From positions 410,253 through 474,252 of the forward strand of contig NZ_LMDC01000027.1 in NCBI RefSeq assembly GCF_001425705.1: a stretch of DNA of 64,000 nucleotides. Reading direction: 5' to 3'. The notes beneath the pieces are model-generated. The model saw only the letters and a list, made by a program, of their open reading frames with translations. It was not told where the DNA came from and searched no databases. The translations under genes and the position numbers were made by a program. Shown here piece after piece: positions 14,413-23,603 of the stretch; position 1 is the first letter of the stretch, and each line of letters opens with the position of its first letter. This DNA comes from Pelomonas sp. Root1217 (GTDB taxonomy: Bacteria; Pseudomonadota; Gammaproteobacteria; Burkholderiales; Burkholderiaceae_C).

Positions 14413-15711
14413 ATGCTGCAAGCCGTGCCCAAGCCCGCATCCCAGTCGATGGGGCTCAACCGTACGCCGCCGGTCACGGGGTTGATCCTGACCGGCGGCG
14501 GCGCACGTGCGGCTTACCAGGTGGGCGTGCTGGCAGCCATCGCCCAGTTGCGCCGCGATGCCGGCGCGACGCAGCAGAACCCCTTTCCGGTCATCAGCGG
14601 CACCTCGGCCGGCGCCATCAACGCGTCGACGCTGGCCTGTCATGCGGACGACTTCGACGCCGCGGTCGACGGCCTGCTGCACCTCTGGCAGGGCCTGCAC
14701 GTCGAGAGCATCTACCGGGCCGACGCCTTCGAGGCGGTGAGGAGTGGCGCACGCTGGCTCAGCATGCTGAGCCTGGGCTGGGCCATTGCGCGCTGGACGC
14801 GCAGCCGCCCACGCAGCCTGCTGAACAACGCACCGCTGCGCGAGCTGCTGGCGCGCTATCTCGACATGCCGCGCATCGAGACCATGCTGGACGGCGGCCA
14901 TCTGCGCGCGCTGGCGCTGACCGGGTCCAGCTACACCTCGGGCCAGCACGTCACCTTCTTCCAGACCCATCACCACGTCGTGCCGTGGCTGCGCGAGCAG
15001 CGCATGGCCGTGCAGACGAAGCTGAGCCTGAGCCACTTGATGGCTTCCTCGGCCATCCCCTTCATCTTTCCGGCCGAGCTGCTGGAGCTGGAGGGCGTGG
15101 CCGAGTGGTTTGGCGACGGCTCGATGCGCCAGAGCGCACCCATCTCGCCGGCCGTGCACCTGGGTGCCGAGCGCGTCCTCGTCATTGGCGCAGGCCGAAT
15201 GAAGGAGCCCGAGGGGCGCCGCGTCACCGCGACCGATGCCCACCCCAGCATGGCGCAGATCGCCGGCCATGCGCTGTCCAACATCTTCCTGGACGCGCTG
15301 GCGGTGGACGTCGAGCGGCTGCGCCGCATCAACCGCACGCTGGCCCTGTTGTCACGCGAGACGCGGGCGGCCACGGCGCTGCGGCCCATCGAGCTGCTCG
15401 TCATCGCGCCAAGCCGGCGCCTGGACGACCTCGCCGGCGAGCACCAGGCCAGCCTGCCCCCGTCGGTGCGCGCCATGCTGCGGGCCTTCGGCGTCAGCGG
15501 CAAGGGCAAGACGACCAGCGGCTCGGCCCTGGTCAGCTATCTGCTGTTCGAGCCGAGCTTCGTCAACGAGCTGATCAACCTGGGCATGAGCGACACCCTG
15601 GCCAAGCGCGCCGAGGTGCAGCGCTTCTTTGGCTGGCCGGCGCGGGCGCCGCAGATCGACCCGGCGCTGCTGCGCAAGAGTCGCTCAGCTGGGTTCGCTG
15701 CCGGCTGTTGA
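14413..15711 (+). CDS. Patatin-like phospholipase
   Basis: 432 residues. The glycine-rich oxyanion motif GGGARAAYQVG lies at residues 28-38, the nucleophile elbow GTSAG at 63-67 (Ser65) and the catalytic Asp in FGDGS (Asp235), giving the Ser-Asp dyad of patatin acyl hydrolases. No signal peptide is visible, so cytoplasmic or membrane-associated lipid hydrolysis is likely. It follows dnaE by 28 bases. Its end overlaps the end of the convergent ComEA-like gene by 27 bases. The natural substrate cannot be deduced. Confidence 0.88.
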   Translation: MLQAVPKPASQSMGLNRTPPVTGLILTGGGARAAYQVGVLAAIAQLRRDAGATQQNPFPVISGTSAGAINASTLACHADDFDAAVDGLLHLWQGLHVESIYRADAFEAVRSGARWLSMLSLGWAIARWTRSRPRSLLNNAPLRELLARYLDMPRIETMLDGGHLRALALTGSSYTSGQHVTFFQTHHHVVPWLREQRMAVQTKLSLSHLMASSAIPFIFPAELLELEGVAEWFGDGSMRQSAPISPAVHLGAERVLVIGAGRMKEPEGRRVTATDAHPSMAQIAGHALSNIFLDALAVDVERLRRINRTLALLSRETRAATALRPIELLVIAPSRRLDDLAGEHQASLPPSVRAMLRAFGVSGKGKTTSGSALVSYLLFEPSFVNELINLGMSDTLAKRAEVQRFFGWPARAPQIDPALLRKSRSAGFAAGC

Positions 15712-15960
15712 GAAGGCCTGGCCGGCCACGCGCAGGCCGGCGCTGGAAAGCTTGCGGGCGGTTCCCGCCTTGATGCCTGGCACACGGCGCATCAGGTCGG
15801 CCCAGTCCTTGAACGGCCGCGCGGCCAGCAGGCGCTGCACCAGGGCCGGGCCCAGGCCAGGCAGGGATTCGAGTTCGGCGCGGGTCGCGGTGTTGGCCTC
15901 GACCTCACCCTGAGCCAGGGCCGGGAGTGCCGCCCACAGCAGCAGGGCCCGCCGCTTCAT
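15685..15960 (-). CDS. Small ComEA-type helix-hairpin-helix protein
   Basis: 91 residues from ATG at 15960 (MKRRALLLW), two bases after the msbA stop. A hydrophobic leader resembles a signal peptide (cleavage near LAQG), and the rest is a ComEA-type double helix-hairpin-helix unit: VEANTATRAELESLPGLGPALVQRLLAARPFKDWADLMRRVPGIKAGTARKL. Such proteins bind DNA non-specifically in the periplasm and can help competence uptake. Position after msbA suggests co-transcription, but no other competence gene is near. Confidence 0.8.
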   Translation of the reverse strand: MKRRALLLWAALPALAQGEVEANTATRAELESLPGLGPALVQRLLAARPFKDWADLMRRVPGIKAGTARKLSSAGLRVAGQAFSTAGSEPS

Positions 15961-15962
15961 CG

Positions 15963-17702
15963 TCAGGCCTCGCCGACCTGAGCCCGCACCATGGCCGCGT
16001 AGGCGCCATCGCGCGCGATCAGCTCGGCGTGCGTGCCGGTCTCGACAAGCTTGCCGGCGCCGAGCACGTGGATGGCGTCCGCATCGCGGATGGTGGACAG
16101 CCGGTGGGCAATGACGATCAGCGTCTTGCGGCCGGACCAGGCGGCCAGGGCCTGTTGCACGGCTCGCTCGCTCTCGGTGTCCAACGCCGAGGTGGCTTCG
16201 TCGAAGATCCAGATCGGCGCGTCCTTGTACAGCGCCCGGGCAATCGCGAGGCGCTGGCGTTGGCCGCCAGACAGCTTGCTGCCGTTGGCGCCGACGTGGG
16301 TTTCGACGCCCTCGGGCAGCGTCTGCACGAAGTCCCACAGGTGGGCGGCGCGCAGCGCGGCTTCGAGTTTGGCCGCGTCGCGCGGCTGGGCGTAGGCGAT
16401 GTTGTTGGCCACGGAGTCGTCGAAGAGCACGATGTCCTGCGACACCACCGCGAACTGCCGGCGCAGGGAGAGCCGCGTCAGCGTGCCGATGTCGGTGCCG
16501 TCCAGCAGGATGCGACCGGCGTCAGGCGGGCCGAAGCCCAGCAGCAGGTGGATGATGGAACTCTTGCCCGCGCCCGAGGCGCCGACCAGCGCCGTGGTCT
16601 TGCCGGCGGCGAAGGTCAGGCAGAGGCCGTCCAGCGCGGGCTGGCCGGCGCCGGGATAGGTCAGGCGCACATCGTCCATCCGGATGTCGCCTTGCGCCGG
16701 GCCAGGCAGCTCGCGCGTGCCGGTGTCGACCTCCTTGGGTGCGTCCATCAGCTCGAAGCAGCCCTTGGCAATGACGCTGGCGCGCGTCAGCGGCGAGGCC
16801 AGGTCGGACAGGTGGCGCAGCTTGGAGAGCAGCAACAGCAGAGCCGCCACGTACTTGGCGAAGTCCTGCACGCCGGTGCCTTCAGTACGTGCCTGCCACA
16901 GCGCCATGCAGATGATCAGCGACAAGCCCACGCTCGCGACCAGTTGCGACACGGGCTGGGCCAGCGCACCCGCTGCGGCGGCCTTGAGGTTGTAGCGCCG
17001 CACTTCCAGCGCCGCGGCTGTGAAGCGCTGGCGCTCGTAGTCCGCCGCGCCGAACTGGCGCACCGCGCGCCAGGCGCGGGTGATGTCGTCCACCTTGTTC
17101 ACCAGTACCAGCTGCGAGTCGTAGGAGCGCGTGGACATCTGCCGCATGCGCTGGTTGAGCTTCTTCATCACTATCGCCATCACCGGCGTGATGACCAGCG
17201 CCATCAGCGTGAGCTGCCAGTTCAGGTAGAACAGCAGGACCGCGAAGCCTATGGCGGCCAGGCCGTCGCGCAGCAGCGCAATGCCCACGTCACCTGTCAG
17301 CTGCAGGATCTGCTGCGGGTCGTTGACGACCTTGGTGACCGCTGTGCCGGGCTGCATGCGGGTGTAGACCTGGGCATCCAGCCGCAGCAACGAGTTGACC
17401 AGTGCGGTGCGGAAGTCCAGCACGCTGCGCGTCTGCGTCCAGTGGAAGAGGTATTGCCCGGCAAAGCTCGATGCACCGCGCACGATGTAAAGCCCGATGA
17501 GCACCACGGGCACCATCCACAACGGGTAAGCGTCCTTGGTGAAGCCCTTGTCGTCGAAGGCATAACTGATCAGCTGGGGCAACAGCCACTCGGTGCCGGC
17601 CAGACACAGGTAGGCCACGATGGTCAGCAGCGCGCCCCACCGATAGGGGAAGACGTATTGGCCCAGACGTCGGGCGATGGAGGCGTTGGCGTCGGCGGAC
17701 AT
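15963..17702 (-). CDS. msbA: Lipid A / LPS flippase, ABC transporter MsbA
   Basis: 579 residues from ATG at 17702 (MSADANASIARR). The frame is open further upstream, but that would overlap the divergent gene. The N-terminal half has six hydrophobic segments of an ABC exporter. The nucleotide-binding half has Walker A (GASGAGKSS), signature LSGGQRQR, Walker B IWIFDEAT and the switch His in VIAHRLSTIRDA. This is the single-chain half-transporter architecture of MsbA, which moves lipid A-core across the inner membrane. Neighbouring lipopolysaccharide genes strengthen this choice over a drug exporter. Confidence 0.88.
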   Translation of the reverse strand: MSADANASIARRLGQYVFPYRWGALLTIVAYLCLAGTEWLLPQLISYAFDDKGFTKDAYPLWMVPVVLIGLYIVRGASSFAGQYLFHWTQTRSVLDFRTALVNSLLRLDAQVYTRMQPGTAVTKVVNDPQQILQLTGDVGIALLRDGLAAIGFAVLLFYLNWQLTLMALVITPVMAIVMKKLNQRMRQMSTRSYDSQLVLVNKVDDITRAWRAVRQFGAADYERQRFTAAALEVRRYNLKAAAAGALAQPVSQLVASVGLSLIICMALWQARTEGTGVQDFAKYVAALLLLLSKLRHLSDLASPLTRASVIAKGCFELMDAPKEVDTGTRELPGPAQGDIRMDDVRLTYPGAGQPALDGLCLTFAAGKTTALVGASGAGKSSIIHLLLGFGPPDAGRILLDGTDIGTLTRLSLRRQFAVVSQDIVLFDDSVANNIAYAQPRDAAKLEAALRAAHLWDFVQTLPEGVETHVGANGSKLSGGQRQRLAIARALYKDAPIWIFDEATSALDTESERAVQQALAAWSGRKTLIVIAHRLSTIRDADAIHVLGAGKLVETGTHAELIARDGAYAAMVRAQVGEA

Positions 17703-17796
17703 GGGACGGGATTGTCGCGGGGTTTGCCGGCATCGCCGCCTGCCGAGCGAATGGGCAGGCCCATAGAATTCGCCCGCTTTCCGCTCCCCCTGCCTG

Positions 17797-18828
17797 ATGC
17801 CGTCGCGTCCCTCATCGCCTGCTGCCACCGACTCCCGACCCCGCACCGTGGTCCTGCTCCAGTGGGTCGGCATGGGCGACCTGGTCTGGCATGTGCCGTA
17901 CTTTCGACGCGTCGCCGAGACCAGCCAGGGCGGACAGGTGTCGTTGATCGCCTCGCCGACCGTGTTCGCGCAGCAGCTGGTGGGCCATGAACCCTGGGTG
18001 CGCGAGATCATCGACTTCGACCGCCACCCGCGCCGCCATGAGGGCCGACAGGGGCGTCACCGCGGCGTGCTGGGCCTGTTCCGCATGGGCGTGGAGCTGC
18101 GCGAGAAGCAGTTCGACCGCATCGTGCTGTTCACCAACTACACGAACCGCTCCCTGGTGGCGCTGACCGCGAAGATCCCTGAGCGCCTGGGCTATGGCAC
18201 GACCTGGCTGCAGCGCCGGCTGCTTTCGCACGGGCCCTGGATCCAGCGCTACACCGGCCCGGCCGTCGGCACCTACGAGGACGCCACGATGTTCGCCATC
18301 GCGCATGGCTGGTGTGATGCGCCCATCGTGCCGAGCCTCGTCGTGCGCCCCGAAGCGCTGGAGCGCATGAAGGCGCGGGTGCAGGGCATGCCACAGCCCA
18401 TGCATGCGCTGTGCATCGGCTCGTCGGAGCCCTACAAGCAGTGGGGCACCGACAACTTCGCCGCGCTGGCCGCCGAGCTCGCCCGCGCCGGTCACGGGGT
18501 GCTGCTGATCGCTGGCCCGGCGGAGCGCGAGATGGCGCAGGCCATCCTGCAGCGCGTCGAGCCGGCCCTGCGCCCGCGCATCCTGGCCGTCACGGACGGC
18601 ACGGTGGCCGAGACCGTGGCGGCCATGTCGCTGATGCGGACCTGCCTGGGCAACGACACGGGCGGCGTGCAGATCGCAGCCGCCGTCGGCACGCCGACCT
18701 GGGTGGTGCTGGGCCCACGTCCGCTGCTGGCGCATGACCCCGAAACGCTGCACATGCTGACCGCGCCCAGGCTGGCCGACATCCAGCCCGGCGACGTTGC
18801 CCGTATCGCGCTGGCGCAGGCCGCATGA
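17797..18828 (+). CDS. Glycosyltransferase family 9 (heptosyltransferase-like), copy 1
   Basis: 343 residues. GT9 features include an N-terminal VVLLQWVGMGDLVWHVPYFR, where the conserved glycine/aspartate loop binds the acceptor, and a C-terminal SSEPYKQWGTDNFAALAAELA and CLGNDTGGVQIAAAVGTPTWVVLGP, the sugar-nucleotide site of ADP-heptose:LPS heptosyltransferases. It probably adds heptose or a related sugar to the LPS core at the inner face of the cytoplasmic membrane. It is divergent from msbA, and its stop overlaps the next gene (ATGA). The exact linkage (WaaC, WaaF or WaaQ type) is not assignable. Confidence 0.85.
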   Translation: MPSRPSSPAATDSRPRTVVLLQWVGMGDLVWHVPYFRRVAETSQGGQVSLIASPTVFAQQLVGHEPWVREIIDFDRHPRRHEGRQGRHRGVLGLFRMGVELREKQFDRIVLFTNYTNRSLVALTAKIPERLGYGTTWLQRRLLSHGPWIQRYTGPAVGTYEDATMFAIAHGWCDAPIVPSLVVRPEALERMKARVQGMPQPMHALCIGSSEPYKQWGTDNFAALAAELARAGHGVLLIAGPAEREMAQAILQRVEPALRPRILAVTDGTVAETVAAMSLMRTCLGNDTGGVQIAAAVGTPTWVVLGPRPLLAHDPETLHMLTAPRLADIQPGDVARIALAQAA

Positions 18829-19838
18829 GCCCGGCAGACACCCGCCCCAAAACGGCCGTGCAACTGCAGCTCAACGGCATGGGCGATCTCGTGTGGCATG
18901 CGCAGTACTTCCGCTGCGTGGCCGAGCAGAGCCGCGACGGCCAGATCAGCCTCATCGCCGCGCCGACCACGATGGCCCGCGAGCTGCTGGGCCACGAATC
19001 CTGGGTGCGCGAAGTCATCGATTTCGACCGGCGCCCGCGCAAGAGCGAGCGTCGCCGCGGCCGCCACAGCGGCCTGGACGGCCTGCTGCGCCTGGGCGCC
19101 GAGCTGGCCCCCAAGCGTTTCGACCGCATGGTGCTGTTCTCCGACCATCCGGGGCGCGCCATCATCGTCTGCTGGCGCGCCGGCGTCCGCACCATCCTCG
19201 GCTTCGGCGAGACCTGGCTGCAGCGCCTGCTGCTGACGCGGTCGCCATGGATCGGCCGCTATCGCGGCCCCGCCGTGGCCGGCTACAAGGACGCGACGAA
19301 CTTCTCCATCGCCCAGGGCTTCTGCAGCGCGCCCATCGTGCCGCGCATCAGCGTGCGCCCCGATGCGCTGGCGCGCATGGGCGAGCACCTGGCGCCCTTG
19401 CCGCGGCCCTTTCATGCACTGGCCATCGGCGCGTCCGAGCCCTACAAGCAGTGGGGCGAAGACAACTTCGTCGAACTGGCCAATCGCCTGGCCGCGCGTG
19501 GCCACGGCGTCCTGCTGCTGGGCGGGCCGGCGGAAGGCGCGCTGGCGCAGGCCATCCTGGCGCGCGTCGAGCCGGCATTGCGCGAGCGCGTGGCCACGAT
19601 GACCGGCAGCAGCGTCGCCGAGAGCGTGGCGGCCCTGTCGCTGGCGCAATCCTGCATCGGCAACGACACGGGTGCCGTCAACATCGCGGCCGCGGTGGGC
19701 ACGCATGCCTTCGTCGTGCTCGGCCCGCGCCCGCCGCTGGAGCACGATCCCGAACATGTGCACCTGCTGCAGGCCGCGCGGCTGTCGGACATCGGCGCAG
19801 CGGACGTCGAAGCCCGTGTGCAAGAGGTGATCCGCTAG
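18825..19838 (+). CDS. Glycosyltransferase family 9 (heptosyltransferase-like), copy 2
   Basis: 337 residues, clearly paralogous to the upstream gene over its whole length (QLQLNGMGDLVWHAQYFR; ASEPYKQWGEDNFVELANRLA; CIGNDTGAVNIAAAVGTHAFVVLGP). Tandem duplication followed by divergence is the simplest reading. The ATG overlaps the preceding TGA by four bases, so both are made from one transcript, and they may act in successive transfers to the inner core. Its stop codon shares bases with the stop of the convergent GT4 gene. Confidence 0.85.
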   Translation: MSPADTRPKTAVQLQLNGMGDLVWHAQYFRCVAEQSRDGQISLIAAPTTMARELLGHESWVREVIDFDRRPRKSERRRGRHSGLDGLLRLGAELAPKRFDRMVLFSDHPGRAIIVCWRAGVRTILGFGETWLQRLLLTRSPWIGRYRGPAVAGYKDATNFSIAQGFCSAPIVPRISVRPDALARMGEHLAPLPRPFHALAIGASEPYKQWGEDNFVELANRLAARGHGVLLLGGPAEGALAQAILARVEPALRERVATMTGSSVAESVAALSLAQSCIGNDTGAVNIAAAVGTHAFVVLGPRPPLEHDPEHVHLLQAARLSDIGAADVEARVQEVIR

Positions 19839-20932
19839 CGCGCCAGCGCTTCCCGCCAGACCGCCAGCGTGCCACGGGCCGTGGCCTCCCAGGTTCGTGT
19901 GCGCGCGTAGGCCAGTGCCGCTGCGCGGCGGGCGGGCGTCATCGCCACGGCGGACGCGATGCCCGCGGCCAGCGCCTCGATATCCTCCGGGTCTGCGATC
20001 GCGGCGTGGCCACCCGCCGCCTCGGGGCAACTGCCGCGATCGCTGGCCAGCACAGGCGTGCCGCAGGCCATGGCTTCCAGGATGGGCAGGCCGTAGCCCT
20101 CGTACAAGGACGGGAAGAGATAGGCCGCCGCGCCAGCGTAGAGCGCGGGCAGGTCCGTGTCGCTGACAAAGCCTGCAAAGTGCACGCGCGTAGCCAGGCC
20201 CAGCTCGGCGAGCCGTGCCGCCAGGGCCTCACCTTGGGTGCGGGAGTGTTCGCCGCAGACCATCAATGTGTAGTCCTGGCCGAAGCGCCCGGCGGCGAAG
20301 GCCTCGATGGTGCGCGCCAGGTTCTTGTTGGGCGTGGAGCCGACGAACAGCAGATACGGCCCCGCCAGCCCATGGCGCGTACGCACGGCCTGAATCTCGT
20401 CCGCCGTGTGCGGCCGGAACTCGGGTGCCACGCCCGGATGGACGACCTTGAGCCGCGCCGGATCACCGCCGACCAGGCGCAGGAAGTCCTGCCGCGTGTT
20501 CTCGCTGACGCACACGAGCCGCGCGCAGTTGTCGCGCAGATGCTCGTAGTGGCGAAGCTTGCGCTGGCGCTTCTTCTCGTCGGTGTAGTTGATGTTCAGC
20601 GCCGCGTAGAGGTCGTGCACCGTCGCGACGGTGGGCACGCGCCAGGGCGGCTGGCGTTCGTCGGGCACATGCAGCAAGGCGCACGACGGGCGCGGCAGCG
20701 GCCAGATGGGGCCCCACCAACAGCGGCTGGACAGCCGGGGCCCCTGGGCCAGCCGGTCACGCAGCTGCCAGCGCGAGCGCTTGCACAGCTGAAGCAGCTT
20801 GAACTCGGCCTGCGGCGGCACCTGCAGCGCCGACAAGGCTTCGATGAGCTGGCGCGTGTAGCGGCCGATGCCGGTGCCGCGTTCGTCGGTCAGGTTGGTG
20901 GCCTCGATCGCGAAGACGGGCGGGCGGCTCAT
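19835..20932 (-). CDS. Glycosyltransferase family 4
   Basis: 365 residues from ATG at 20932 (MSRPPVFAIEATNLTDERGTGIGRYT), chosen because it starts one base after the gmhB stop, whereas an upstream start would overlap gmhB. The GT-B C-terminal half shows YLLFVGSTPNKNLARTIEAF and the nucleotide-sugar motif FPSLYEGYGLPILEAMACGTPVLAS, where E-x7-E is the family-4 catalytic signature. It is the last gene of the heptose operon and most likely transfers a core sugar. Donor and acceptor are unknown. Confidence 0.87.
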   Translation of the reverse strand: MSRPPVFAIEATNLTDERGTGIGRYTRQLIEALSALQVPPQAEFKLLQLCKRSRWQLRDRLAQGPRLSSRCWWGPIWPLPRPSCALLHVPDERQPPWRVPTVATVHDLYAALNINYTDEKKRQRKLRHYEHLRDNCARLVCVSENTRQDFLRLVGGDPARLKVVHPGVAPEFRPHTADEIQAVRTRHGLAGPYLLFVGSTPNKNLARTIEAFAAGRFGQDYTLMVCGEHSRTQGEALAARLAELGLATRVHFAGFVSDTDLPALYAGAAAYLFPSLYEGYGLPILEAMACGTPVLASDRGSCPEAAGGHAAIADPEDIEALAAGIASAVAMTPARRAAALAYARTRTWEATARGTLAVWREALAR

Positions 20933-20933
20933 G

Positions 20934-21479
20934 TCAGGCGATGCCCAGTGCGTCCAGCGCCTGCGGGAGGTCGAGGTAGTCCACGGGCGATGCTGTGGGC
21001 TGACCGTTCTTCGCGAGAAGGATGCATTGCCCGACGCCGGCCGCCCGGCCAGCTTCGACGTCCGAGGGCTTGTCGCCAAACATCAGCGAGCCGGCGAGGT
21101 CGACACCCAGCGCTTGGGCACTGCGCAGGATCATGCCGGGCGCCGGCTTGCGGCAGTCGCAGTCGAGCGCATAGCGGGGCAGCTGCGCGTCGGGCAGGTG
21201 GGGGCAGTACTCGATGGCGGCCAGCGTGATGCCTTGTTGCGCCAGGTGTTCGCGCAGTGTGTCGTGCAGGTGCTGCACCGCGGCTTCGTCGTAGTAGCCG
21301 CGCGCCACGCCCGACTGGTTGGTCACGATGACGAGGGCGTAACCGGCAGCCTGCAGGCGGCGCAGGCCGTCCACTGCGCCGGGCACGAAGGTGAAGTCCT
21401 CCCAGCGGCTGACGTAGCCGTGGTCGATGTTGATGACGCCGTCGCGGTCGAGGAAGGCGGCGGGGCGGCGCGCGCTCAT
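20934..21479 (-). CDS. gmhB: D-glycero-beta-D-manno-heptose 1,7-bisphosphate 7-phosphatase
   Basis: 181 residues from ATG at 21479, overlapping the hldC stop by four bases. It is a HAD-superfamily phosphatase with motif I FLDRDGVINIDHGYVS, VTNQSGVARGYY and the zinc-loop region EYCPHLPDA...CDCRKPAPG, all diagnostic of GmhB. It removes the 7-phosphate from heptose bisphosphate in the ADP-heptose pathway. It is flanked by the other enzymes of that pathway. Confidence 0.93.
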   Translation of the reverse strand: MSARRPAAFLDRDGVINIDHGYVSRWEDFTFVPGAVDGLRRLQAAGYALVIVTNQSGVARGYYDEAAVQHLHDTLREHLAQQGITLAAIEYCPHLPDAQLPRYALDCDCRKPAPGMILRSAQALGVDLAGSLMFGDKPSDVEAGRAAGVGQCILLAKNGQPTASPVDYLDLPQALDALGIA

Positions 21480-21973
21480 TGGCCCTGCGCGCGGATGCGG
21501 TTGACCAGGGCGGTCGTCGAGTAGCCGTCGACGAAGGGAATGGCGCGCGCATCGCCGCCCCACGAACGCACGAGGCGCGTCTCTTCCAGCGCTTCCATGT
21601 CGTAGTCGCCGCCCTTCACGTAGAGCTGCGGGCGCACGCGCGCCAGCAGCGCGCAAGGCGTGGGCTCGTCGAAGAACAGCACCGCGTCGACAGAAGCCAG
21701 GCCAGCCAGCACCAGGGCGCGGTCGACGTCGCGGTTCAGCGGCCGGTCCGGCCCCTTGCCGAGGCCACGAGCGGAGGCGTCGGAGTTGACGGCCACGATG
21801 AGGCTGGCGCCTTGCTCGCGCGCCGCATGCAGGTAAGCCACGTGGCCGCGGTGCAGCACGTCGAAAACGCCGTTGGTGAACACCATGGGCCGGCCCAGCG
21901 TGGCCAGCCGCGCGGTCAGTGCCGAGTCATCCAGCGCGGCGGCATCGATGAGCTTGTCTTCCAGCATGCTCAT
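21476..21973 (-). CDS. hldC: D-beta-D-heptose 1-phosphate adenylyltransferase
   Basis: 165 residues, starting MSMLEDKL at 21973, with ATG at 21967 as an alternative. It is a nucleotidyltransferase with FTNGVFDVLHRGHVAYL (HxGH) and a KGGDYDMEALEE motif. It corresponds to the C-terminal half of E. coli HldE and is a stand-alone gene here, as in many Betaproteobacteria. It makes ADP-heptose from heptose 1-phosphate. It overlaps its neighbours on both sides by four bases. Confidence 0.92.
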   Translation of the reverse strand: MSMLEDKLIDAAALDDSALTARLATLGRPMVFTNGVFDVLHRGHVAYLHAAREQGASLIVAVNSDASARGLGKGPDRPLNRDVDRALVLAGLASVDAVLFFDEPTPCALLARVRPQLYVKGGDYDMEALEETRLVRSWGGDARAIPFVDGYSTTALVNRIRAQGQ

Positions 21974-22905
21974 GCCGCCAGCTCGTCGTAGCTCACTGTT
22001 GCTGTGCCGAACTTGCCGACGACGATGCCACCGGCTTTGTTGGCCAGGCGCATGGCTTGTGGGAGCGGCGCGCCGGCGGCCATCAGCACCGCCAGCGTCG
22101 CGATGACGGTATCGCCCGCACCGGTCACATCGAACACCTCGCGGGCACGAGCCGGCTCGTGCGTGATGCCGCTGGCGTCGAACAGCGTCATGCCTTCCTC
22201 GGAACGGGTCAGCAACACGGCGCCGATATTGATTCCAGCGCGCAGTGCCGCGACCTTCTCGCGCAGCTCGGCTTCACCGCGCCACGCACCGGTCACCTGG
22301 GCGAGTTCGCCGCGGTTGGGGGTGATGACGTCCGCGCCGGCGTAGCGCTTGTAGTCGCTGCCCTTGGGGTCGACCAGCACGGGCTTGCCCACGGCGCGGG
22401 CCATCTCGATCATGCGCGGAATGTGCGTGAGGCCGCCCTTGCCGTAGTCGGAGAACAGCACGACATCGTGGTGCGGCAGCTGCTCGGCAAAGTCATCCAG
22501 CATCTCGCCCAGGGCCTCGTGGTCGGGCTCGTTCTCGAAATCCACGCGCAGCAGTTGCTGGGAGCGGCCGATGACGCGCAGCTTGACGATGGTGTAGAGC
22601 TGCTTGTCCTCACGCAGCACGGTCTCGATGTCGCGCTCGTGCAGCATTTCGCGCAGGCGGCGGGCCGGCTCGTCCTGGCCGACAACGGTCAGCAGCGTGG
22701 CCCGCGCGCCCAGCGTGCGGATGTTGAGCGCGACGTTGGCGGCGCCACCGAGTCGTTCTTCCTCGCGCTCGATGCGCACGACGGGTACCGGCGCTTCGGG
22801 GGAGATGCGCTCCACGGCACCGTGCCAGTAGCGATCCAGCATGACGTCGCCGACGACGAGGATGCGGCGGGAGGCGAGCAGTTCACGCGAGGGCAGGGCG
22901 CTCAT
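21970..22905 (-). CDS. hldA: D-beta-D-heptose 7-phosphate kinase
   Basis: 311 residues from ATG at 22905 (MSALPSRELLASRRILVVGDVMLDRYWHG). This start overlaps the gmhA stop by four bases, which favours it over upstream codons. It is a PfkB/ribokinase-family protein with the N-terminal GDVMLDRYWHG, ERLGGAANVALN and the catalytic DVTGAGDTV. It corresponds to the N-terminal half of HldE and phosphorylates heptose 7-phosphate at position 1. Confidence 0.93.
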   Translation of the reverse strand: MSALPSRELLASRRILVVGDVMLDRYWHGAVERISPEAPVPVVRIEREEERLGGAANVALNIRTLGARATLLTVVGQDEPARRLREMLHERDIETVLREDKQLYTIVKLRVIGRSQQLLRVDFENEPDHEALGEMLDDFAEQLPHHDVVLFSDYGKGGLTHIPRMIEMARAVGKPVLVDPKGSDYKRYAGADVITPNRGELAQVTGAWRGEAELREKVAALRAGINIGAVLLTRSEEGMTLFDASGITHEPARAREVFDVTGAGDTVIATLAVLMAAGAPLPQAMRLANKAGGIVVGKFGTATVSYDELAA

Positions 22906-23474
22906 TGGCCCACGCCCAGGTTGGCCTCGATCAGGCCGCACAGCGTGTGGCCGATCAGCAGGTGCGCCTCCTGGATGCGGGCGGTGATGCCGTGCGGCAC
23001 GATGATGCTGTCGTCGCACAGCGCGCCCAGCTTGCCGCCGTCGCGGCCCAGCAGACCCAGCGTGTAGATGCCCATGGCCTTGGCGGCCTCGACGGCGCGC
23101 AGCACGTTGGCAGAGTTGCCTGAAGTCGATATGCCGAACAGCGCATCGCCGGCGCGGCCCAGGCCTTGCACCTGACGCACGAACACGTCGTCGAAGCTGT
23201 AGTCATTGCCGATGCAGGTCAGCGCCGAGCTGTCGGTCGTCAGCGCCAGGCCGGCGAGCGGGCGGCGGTCCTTGATGAAGCGGCCCGTCAGCTCGGAGGC
23301 CAGGTGCTGGCTGTCCGCGGCCGAGCCGCCGTTGCCGCAGAACATGATCTTGCCGCCGGCCCTCAGCGTGGCGGCGAGGCGTTGGCCGGCCTGGTGCACT
23401 TGGGGATCCAACGCTCCGAGCACCTGCATCAGTTGCAGGTGTTCGTCGAGATTGCGTAAAAACAGGGAACTCAT
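22902..23474 (-). CDS. gmhA: Phosphoheptose isomerase
   Basis: 190 residues. It is a SIS-domain protein with CGNGGSAADSQHLASELTGRF and LFGISTSGNSANVL, matching GmhA, which converts sedoheptulose 7-phosphate to heptose 7-phosphate, the first ADP-heptose step. It is the first gene of the minus-strand cluster gmhA-hldA-hldC-gmhB-GT4. A GmhA-like DiaA is the alternative for SIS proteins of this size, but the operon argues strongly for GmhA. Confidence 0.9.
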   Translation of the reverse strand: MSSLFLRNLDEHLQLMQVLGALDPQVHQAGQRLAATLRAGGKIMFCGNGGSAADSQHLASELTGRFIKDRRPLAGLALTTDSSALTCIGNDYSFDDVFVRQVQGLGRAGDALFGISTSGNSANVLRAVEAAKAMGIYTLGLLGRDGGKLGALCDDSIIVPHGITARIQEAHLLIGHTLCGLIEANLGVGQ

Positions 23475-23603
23475 GGGAAATCACGGGCTCGCGCCCGCCT
23501 GCAGACCGATGTTTCAAGTATCGGCGATGGGTGGCCGTGCCAACCGGTGCGGGGCTGCAGCGAGTGATTGGCTACGCTCCAAAGATCTAGGGCCGGCGTG
23601 GCT

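Noticed and set aside
15927..17990. 687-codon plus-strand frame
   Set aside because: It is opposite msbA, which has all ABC motifs. The plus frame shows only Gln/Arg/His-rich sequence.
18797..21229. 810-codon plus-strand frame
   Set aside because: It overlaps the second heptosyltransferase in another frame and the antisense of two clear genes, with no recognisable domain.
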